A stretch of DNA of 64,000 nt from Candidatus Mailhella excrementigallinarum (GTDB taxonomy: Bacteria > Desulfobacterota > Desulfovibrionia > Desulfovibrionales > Desulfovibrionaceae), in NCBI GenBank assembly GCA_944324075.1, contig CALUUZ010000008.1, forward strand, positions 1 through 64,000. The letters are read 5' to 3'. Shown in pieces: positions 58,951-64,000 of this stretch. Position 1 is the stretch's first letter. Each line of letters opens with the position of its first letter. Under the pieces are notes generated by a model. That model saw nothing but the letters and a program-made list of their open reading frames with translations, was not told the origin of the DNA and did no database searches. The position numbers were made by a program, and so were the translations under genes.

Positions 58951-60972
58951 CTATTGCCGCCGCTTGAAGAGCTTTTCCAGATCCGCCGGATCAAGGGTGA
59001 CGGCGCAGGGTCTTCCGTGCGGGCAGTAATCCGGCTCCTCGGTTGCCAGCCACTGGCGCACCAGTTCCAGAGCGTCGGCGGGCGTGAGCTGCTGTCCGGC
59101 CCGGATGGCGGAATGGCAGGCATGGGAGATCCACAGCGAGGCAAGATCGTCCTTCCTTCCTGCCAGAGCCTCGCGCAGAAAGGCGGAGGCGTCGCCCCGC
59201 TCCATGGCCGGAGGCAGGGCGGAAACGCGGCAGGCCGCGCCTCCCCCGGTCAGTTCGGCGGCGAAACCGAGATCGCCCAGCGTCTCCCGGATTTCCATGA
59301 AGCGTTCCGCCTCGGAGGGATGGAGGCCGAGAGTCAGAGGCATGAGCAGGGGCCGTGATGTGCCCCGCAGTCCGCCGGCGCGGAACTTTTCAAACATGAT
59401 CCGTTCATGCACGGCGTGCTGGTCGAGCAGAAGCAGGGTATCCCGTCCCCTGGCCAGGACAAGGTAGGTTCCGGCCACCTGCCCGAGGTAGCGGAAATCT
59501 CCCGCGGGGTTCATGGCGGACCCCGCCGCCTGCTGCGGAGCGCCGCTGTCCTGCCCCGTGTCCGCCTCTTCATCCTCCGCAGCGCGGAGTCCGGCCGTGT
59601 GATTCCGTTCGGGGGCGGTCCATGCGGGAGGCGCGGCAGGTTCGGCCAGCCCACCCGCCGGAGCGGCGGAAGGGGTGAAGGGATCAGAGGGATGTTCGCG
59701 TCTTCCGGGGCGAGCGGGCGTCTCCCCGGGGTCCGCGCGCGGATTGTCGGCGGCGTTTCCGGAAAGCGGGAGAGGGAACGGCGCGTCGGAAGGGGCGTGG
59801 CGCGGCATGATGCGCATTTCGTCCGCCGCGCCCCAGAAGCCCGGAGGGCGGGAGACAAAGGCGGGCCGCTCTTCCTGCGCCGCATGTTCCGCCGCCGCAT
59901 GTTCCGCATCGTCTCCGGGCTCTGCCCCGCGGGCCGTGCCCGGTGCGGCGTCCTGCGCGTTCAGCGCCTGCCCCACGGCGTTCAGGGCCGTGACGAACAC
60001 GGACTGCTCGTCACGGAAGCGCACCTCGTTTTTGGCGGGATGCACGTTCACGTCAACGGCTTCTGGATCAATATCGAGGAAAAGCACGATTTGCGGATAA
60101 TCCCGGGTGGTCAGTCTGCCCTGATAGGCCTGGCGCGCCGCGCGCAGGAGCAGGCGGTCATTGACGGCGCGTCCGTTGACGAAAAAGAGCATGCGATCCG
60201 CGCGGGGCTGGGAGGAGCGCGGGTTGGAGGCCAGCCCGCGCACGGTCATGCCGTGCTGTTCCAGACGGAAGGGGCGAAGGGATTCCACCACCAGCGGCGG
60301 CCAGATCAGGGAAAGGCGGCGGGGCAGATCCATGCCCGGTTCCACCCGCAGGGCCGTGCGCCCGCCGAGTTTCAGAGTGAATCCCACTCCGGGGTTGGCC
60401 AGGATCAGCCGGTACAGCAGATCCTGCGCGCGCTTCAGTTCGGTGGCCGGGCTTTTGAGAAATTTCAGACGGGCCGGAACATTGGCGAACAGTTCGCGCA
60501 CCTCGGCCACGGTGCCTCCCGCCAGCGCGGCCGGGCCGACGCGGGAGACCCTGCCGAAATCCACCTCCAGACTGGTGGCCTCGCCGCGTCCTCCGGCGGC
60601 GTTGAGCGGGGCGGAAACCATGCGGAAGCGGGAGACGGAAGCGATGCTGGGCAGGGCTTCCCCCCTGAAACCGAAGGAACTGATGCGGGAAAGATCCTCG
60701 ATGCCGGAAATCTTGCTGGTGGCATGCCTGGTCACGGCCAGTTCCAGTTCGTCCGCCGGGATGCCGCGTCCGTCGTCCGTGACGCGAACCATGTTCCGGC
60801 CTCCGTCTTCCAGTTCGACCTCGATGCGCGAGGCTCCGGCGTCAAGGCTGTTTTCCACCAGCTCCTTGAGAACGCTGGCCGGACGTTCCACCACTTCCCC
60901 CGCCGCGATCTGGTTGGCCAGTTCCGGCGGAAGAAGCTTGATCTGTCTGCGGGGCGATACTGCGTGCGTCAT
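58951..60972 (-). CDS. mutL: DNA mismatch repair protein MutL
   Basis: A 673-residue GHKL ATPase. The N-terminal motifs are LVENSLDAGASRIEVE, VTDDGRGIPADELELAVTRH and GFRGEALPSIASV. The central linker is Pro/Ala rich. The C-terminal domain has DQHAVHERIMFEKF, the DQHA-X2-E-X4-E endonuclease motif, plus ACHSAIRA and CPHGRP. This MutL should therefore nick DNA itself, unlike the E. coli protein, which relies on MutH. Confidence 0.96.
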   Translation of the reverse strand: MTHAVSPRRQIKLLPPELANQIAAGEVVERPASVLKELVENSLDAGASRIEVELEDGGRNMVRVTDDGRGIPADELELAVTRHATSKISGIEDLSRISSFGFRGEALPSIASVSRFRMVSAPLNAAGGRGEATSLEVDFGRVSRVGPAALAGGTVAEVRELFANVPARLKFLKSPATELKRAQDLLYRLILANPGVGFTLKLGGRTALRVEPGMDLPRRLSLIWPPLVVESLRPFRLEQHGMTVRGLASNPRSSQPRADRMLFFVNGRAVNDRLLLRAARQAYQGRLTTRDYPQIVLFLDIDPEAVDVNVHPAKNEVRFRDEQSVFVTALNAVGQALNAQDAAPGTARGAEPGDDAEHAAAEHAAQEERPAFVSRPPGFWGAADEMRIMPRHAPSDAPFPLPLSGNAADNPRADPGETPARPGRREHPSDPFTPSAAPAGGLAEPAAPPAWTAPERNHTAGLRAAEDEEADTGQDSGAPQQAAGSAMNPAGDFRYLGQVAGTYLVLARGRDTLLLLDQHAVHERIMFEKFRAGGLRGTSRPLLMPLTLGLHPSEAERFMEIRETLGDLGFAAELTGGGAACRVSALPPAMERGDASAFLREALAGRKDDLASLWISHACHSAIRAGQQLTPADALELVRQWLATEEPDYCPHGRPCAVTLDPADLEKLFKRRQ

Positions 60973-61046
60973 GGGGGCATATTAATGCCCCCCGGACGGA
61001 GAGACAAGAAAAAAGAAACGTCCCGCCGGGGGGGCGGCGCGGAAAG

Positions 61047-61997
61047 TCAGGCCCGTTTCAGCGCTTCCTCGAAATAGGCGATGGTTCTTTTCAGTCCTTC
61101 CCGGAGCGGAACCGCCGGTTCCCATCCCAGGGCTTTCCGCGCAAGGGAGATATCGGGGCGGCGCTGTCTGGGGTCGTCTTCCGGCAGGGGATGAAAGATC
61201 ACCCCTGAACGGGAGCCCGCAAGTTCGATGATCGTTTCCGCCAGCTCAAGCATGGTGAATTCCGAGGGGTTGCCCATGTTGACCGGCCCGGTGAAGTCCT
61301 CCGGCGAGGCCATGAGCCGGATCATGCATTCCACCAGATCGTCCACGTAACAGAAGGAACGGGTCTGTGTGCCGTCGCCGTAAATGGTGACGGGCTCGTT
61401 CCGCAGCGCCTGCATGATGAAGTTGGACACCACCCGGCCGTCATGGGGCAGCATTCTGGGACCATAGGTATTGAAGATGCGGCCCACCTTCACGGGCAGG
61501 CCGTGCTGCCGCCGGTACGCGAAGAACAGCGCCTCGGCGCAGCGCTTGCCCTCGTCATAGCAGGAGCGGACGCCGATGGGGCTGACGCAGCCCCGGTAGT
61601 CCTCCGTCTGGGGGTGGACTTCCGGATCGCCGTACACTTCGCTGGTGGATGCCTGGAATATCCTCACGCCAAGGCGTTTGGCCAGCCCCAGCATGTTGAT
61701 GGCTCCGTGCACGCAGGTCTTGATGGTCTGCACCGGGTCATGCTGATAGTGGACGGGGGAGGCGGGGCAGGCCAGATTATAGATTTCATCCACCTCCACG
61801 AACAGGGGAAAGGTGACGTCGTGGCGTATGAGTTCAAAGCGCCTGTCGTCCATGAGTTCTTCCACGTTGGCGCGCGAACCGGAAAAGAAATTGTCGACGC
61901 ACAGCACCTCATGGCCTTCATGCAGCAGACGGGCGCACAGATGCGACCCCAGGAAGCCGGAACCTCCGGTGACCAGAACGCGTTTGCGCGGAAACAT
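61047..61997 (-). CDS. UDP-glucuronate decarboxylase-like SDR (UXS)
   Basis: A 316-residue extended short-chain dehydrogenase. It has NAD motif [11 protein letters not shown] at residues 9-19, the SCYDEGKR catalytic YxxxK, and [39 protein letters not shown] and [17 protein letters not shown] match UDP-xylose synthase/UDP-glucuronate decarboxylases. Product would be UDP-xylose or its 4-keto form, for cell-surface glycans. No glycan cluster lies in the window. Confidence 0.88.
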   Translation of the reverse strand: MFPRKRVLVTGGSGFLGSHLCARLLHEGHEVLCVDNFFSGSRANVEELMDDRRFELIRHDVTFPLFVEVDEIYNLACPASPVHYQHDPVQTIKTCVHGAINMLGLAKRLGVRIFQASTSEVYGDPEVHPQTEDYRGCVSPIGVRSCYDEGKRCAEALFFAYRRQHGLPVKVGRIFNTYGPRMLPHDGRVVSNFIMQALRNEPVTIYGDGTQTRSFCYVDDLVECMIRLMASPEDFTGPVNMGNPSEFTMLELAETIIELAGSRSGVIFHPLPEDDPRQRRPDISLARKALGWEPAVPLREGLKRTIAYFEEALKRA

Positions 61998-62139
61998 GGG
62001 AACAGCACCTCCATCATGGCGGCCGAATTGCGGAGCCGGTTCGCTTTATACAGGAATACGGCGGGAAAATCGAGAGAGAAGCAGGGGCCCGTGCGGGAAC
62101 TTGCGGTCGGGGAAGGGCTGGGATATTGCAGCGGACACC

Positions 62140-63024
62140 ATGAACAACGCTTTTCTCAAACTGCATCTTTCCGTCGTCCTGGCCGGCTTCACCGGCGTAT
62201 TCGGCAAGCTCATCACCCTGAACGAGGGGCTGCTGGTCTGGTATCGGCTGCTGCTCACCTCGCTCATGCTGTTTGTCTTTCTGCGGTTCAGCGGCGGGCC
62301 GGAAAAAAGCGCCCCGCGTCATGCGCTGGCCGCGGGCGCCACGGGGCTGCTGCTTGCCCTGCACTGGGTCTGCTTTTACGGCAGCATCAAGGCGTCCAAC
62401 GTGTCCGTCGGCGTGGTCTGTTTTTCCACGGTGGGATTCTTCACCGCGCTGTTCGAGCCTCTGCTCTGCCGGAGGCGCGTTTCCGCGCGGGAAATGCTGT
62501 TCAGTCTGATCACCATTGCCGGCGTGGGGCTGATTTTTCATTTTGATGTCCGCTACCGGCTGGGCATCGCCGTGGGTGTGCTGGGAGCCGCGCTGGCCGC
62601 GCTGTTCACCGTGTGCAACAAGCATGTCAGCGCCGGACGCGACACGCTGACCACGCTGCTGTATGAAATGCTGGGCGGTGCGGCGGGGATCGGCGCGCTG
62701 CTGCCTGTCTATCTTGCGCTTGCGGGCCATGAGCTTGTCCCGCCTCCGCTCGCGGACATGATCATGCTGCTGCTTCTCTCCCTGTTCTGCACGGTTTTTC
62801 TGTACGTCCTGCAAATTCAGGTGCTGCGCGACATTTCCGCCTTTACCGTGAACCTCACCTATAATCTCGAGCCGGTCTACAGCATTGCCATGGCCATGCT
62901 TTTTCTCGGCGAGGCGCGGGAGCTGAATGCCTCCTTCTACGGGGGGCTGGGGCTGATCATCCTGTCCGTGGCGCTTCAGACCTGGAGCAGCCTCCGTTCC
63001 GGCGGCGCGTCCCCGCCCTCCTAG
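62140..63024 (+). CDS. EamA/DMT family transporter
   Basis: A 294-residue protein with ten predicted membrane helices in two EamA repeats (HWVCFYGSIKASNVSVGVVC early, TYNLEPVYSIAMAMLFLGEA late). ATG at 62140 begins just before the first helix; the longer frame upstream runs over the divergent UXS gene and is not supported. Substrate unknown, but amino acids or metabolites are typical for the family. Its TAG stop (63022-63024) lies in the terminal CTAGAGC of repeat R9. Confidence 0.88.
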   Translation: MNNAFLKLHLSVVLAGFTGVFGKLITLNEGLLVWYRLLLTSLMLFVFLRFSGGPEKSAPRHALAAGATGLLLALHWVCFYGSIKASNVSVGVVCFSTVGFFTALFEPLLCRRRVSAREMLFSLITIAGVGLIFHFDVRYRLGIAVGVLGAALAALFTVCNKHVSAGRDTLTTLLYEMLGGAAGIGALLPVYLALAGHELVPPPLADMIMLLLLSLFCTVFLYVLQIQVLRDISAFTVNLTYNLEPVYSIAMAMLFLGEARELNASFYGGLGLIILSVALQTWSSLRSGGASPPS

Positions 63025-63178
63025 AGCGTTTTGCATTTGAGAATGTCCGCCGGCGAGTCCCCTGGGTTCCGGCCCGCAGGTTTCACGCCTCCATCGGAGC
63101 TTGACGCCGCAAGTGGATTGCGGCGGCGTCCCGCCCCGTTCGACTCCGCAGGGCATTTCATGGGCGAAATGCTCCAGA
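63021..63178 (+). repeat. Dispersed structured repeat, copy R9
   Basis: A direct, near full-length copy of 158 bases. The left end is CTAGAGCGTTTTGCATTTGA, the inner hairpin is GCCGCAAGTGGATTGCGGC, and the right end is GGGCATTTCATGGGCGAAAT then GCTCCAGAG. The stop codon of the EamA gene is in the first four bases. Confidence 0.82.
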
Positions 63179-63223
63179 GTGCCGAAATATCTGAAGTTTC
63201 GCTGTGCAGACCGCCGTGAATGA

Positions 63224-63286
63224 GCCGAAAAACGTGTTTTTCGGCGAATGAGCATGACACAAAATACGAGGCATTTTGTGTCATGC
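63224..63286. other. Twin perfect hairpins
   Basis: Stem 1 is GCCGAAAAA (63224-63232) with TTTTTCGGC (63237-63245). Stem 2 is GCATGACACAAAAT (63252-63265) with ATTTTGTGTCATGC (63273-63286) and a 7-base loop. Both are perfect and only 6 bases apart. They may be terminators or a structured RNA. Confidence 0.55.
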
Positions 63287-63423
63287 AGCACCAGTGATGC
63301 CACGGGAGACACGTATCCTTTCGCTGAGGCTGTGTTAAAGTTTCCGGCTGATACAGCAATCAGGGGGAGTTCATCTGCCCCGGTTTCAGCGGCGACATTC
63401 GTTGCCGTGAAGGCCGCCGCGCG

Positions 63424-63464
63424 GCGGGGGGCGTCGCTCAAAGCTCGCGCCTCCGGCGGTTAAA
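63424..63464 (+). repeat. Second intergenic repeat family, copy 3
   Basis: Contains GCTCAAAGCTCGCGCCTCCG, then GCGGTTAAAGG, matching 5867-5907 in direct orientation with one internal segment missing. Confidence 0.5.
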
Positions 63465-63670
63465 GGAGCACAATTCTCTTTGCCAACCGTAAACCTGAAC
63501 AGAGCCTTCGCTGATTTTTCAAAAATTCATTTTTGATTTCAGATAGTTGAAATGCAACTTTCTTTGCGGAAGCGAATGTCCCGGATGCGGGGCGCGCTTG
63601 ACTTCCCGCGCCGCCCCCCGCAAGCTGGAACTCCGCCGGCGGGCTGAACTCATATTGCTCTGGAGCGCAT

Positions 63671-64000
63671 ATGATCATAGGTTTGGGCATGGATCTGGCC
63701 TCGCTTCCCCGCGTGGGGAACTGCCTTGAGCGTTTTGGCGATCATTTCTGCCGCCGGGTGCTGACCGGAGCGGAACGGGAGCTTCTGCCCGAATCCCCGG
63801 GCGCGCGCGCGGCCTTTGTCGCCGGGCGTTTCGCCGCCAAGGAGGCGGCGGTCAAGGCGCTGGGAACCGGCTTTGCCGAGGGCGTTTCCATGCGGGATGT
63901 GGAAGTGCTCCGTCTGCCCTCGGGACGCCCCGAACTCCGCTTTTCGGGGGCGGCCGCGCGCCGGGCCGAGGAGCTTGGCGTGAAGGCCGTGCACGTTTCC
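63671..64000 (+). CDS. acpS: Holo-[acyl-carrier-protein] synthase (3' end outside window)
   Basis: The first 110 codons of a 4'-phosphopantetheinyl transferase of the AcpS type; no stop before the window end. The start MIIGLGMDLASLPRV carries the magnesium-binding Asp, and RFAAKEAAVKALGTGF carries the Glu of the second metal motif. It converts apo-ACP to holo-ACP using CoA. The ATG is not preceded by a strong ribosome site, but the start matches the family N-terminus exactly. Confidence 0.9.
   Translation, partial: MIIGLGMDLASLPRVGNCLERFGDHFCRRVLTGAERELLPESPGARAAFVAGRFAAKEAAVKALGTGFAEGVSMRDVEVLRLPSGRPELRFSGAAARRAEELGVKAVHVS

Larger units (their letters stand above)
63179..63670. other. Gene-free spacer before acpS
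   Basis: About 490 bases. It contains two successive perfect hairpins at 63224-63286, a GC-rich stretch, and second-family repeat copy 3 at 63424-63464. Then comes an AT-richer stretch at about 63465-63560, where the acpS promoter may lie. No coding frame is supported. Confidence 0.6.

Noticed and set aside
59407..61077. 556-residue plus-strand frame opposite mutL
   Set aside because: Antisense to MutL ATPase and endonuclease motifs.
1..64000. CRISPR array or defence island
   Set aside because: No regularly spaced direct repeats of 25-40 bases and no Cas-type proteins were seen; the repeats found are dispersed and structured.

Overview
The window looks like chromosome of a high-GC anaerobic Desulfovibrionaceae-type bacterium, possibly a gut lineage. 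I infer this from AprA/AprB-like flavoprotein and ferredoxin pairs, many sigma-54 activators, TRAP and SLC13 organic-anion transporters, a YedF selenium-metabolism homologue, and the order xseA, M23 peptidase, xseB, ispA, dxs, tRNA-Leu. No gene names the species, so the taxon is an inference.

Region 1 (0.1-22.6 kb) is the most unusual part. Four adjacent cassettes each combine a cytoplasmic succinate dehydrogenase/fumarate reductase-type FAD protein, an iron-sulfur electron carrier and an organic-anion transporter; three also have their own regulator. Cassette 1 has DctP, fused DctQM, ferredoxin and flavoprotein behind a clear sigma-54 promoter, with a divergent sigma-54 activator. Cassette 2 has ferredoxin, flavoprotein and SLC13, with a divergent Crp/Fnr-type regulator. 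Cassette 3 has ferredoxin, flavoprotein and SLC13 behind a sigma-54 promoter, with a divergent activator paralogous to that of cassette 1. Cassette 4 has a GltD-like FAD/NAD(P)/Fe-S protein, a divergent flavoprotein and SLC13. I read this as duplicated import-and-reduce modules for different carboxylate or other anionic electron acceptors. The substrates are unknown.

Region 2 (23-37 kb) is mostly housekeeping: two lipid acyltransferases, YedF, an RsuA-type pseudouridine synthase, PepA, a TtcA-like thiolase of tRNA, an M23 peptidase, tRNA-Gln and tRNA-Glu, a decayed IS481-type transposase fragment, a CYTH protein, an MFS-PlsC fusion, and a pspABC operon facing pspF.

Region 3 (37-46 kb) is a catabolic operon. 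An AcoR-like sigma-54 activator faces a textbook -24 element and a doubled operator. Behind these lie an amidohydrolase-fold protein, an old-yellow-enzyme-type reductase, a fused TRAP permease, a TAXI binding protein and a second amidohydrolase-fold protein. Both amidohydrolase-fold proteins lack the usual HxH and final Asp metal ligands.

Region 4 (46-64 kb) holds tRNA-Leu, isoprenoid genes (dxs, ispA, ispG), exonuclease VII, prolyl-tRNA synthetase, RarD, a SLOG-like unknown, a SlyB-like lipoprotein, an RRM protein, mutL, a UDP-glucuronate decarboxylase-like enzyme, an EamA transporter and the start of acpS.

Throughout the window there is a dispersed, strongly structured intergenic repeat (at least ten copies, full length about 160-185 bp). 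Its CTAGAGC-type ends repeatedly supply the stop codon of the neighbouring gene. No rRNA genes, CRISPR array or intact insertion sequence were seen.
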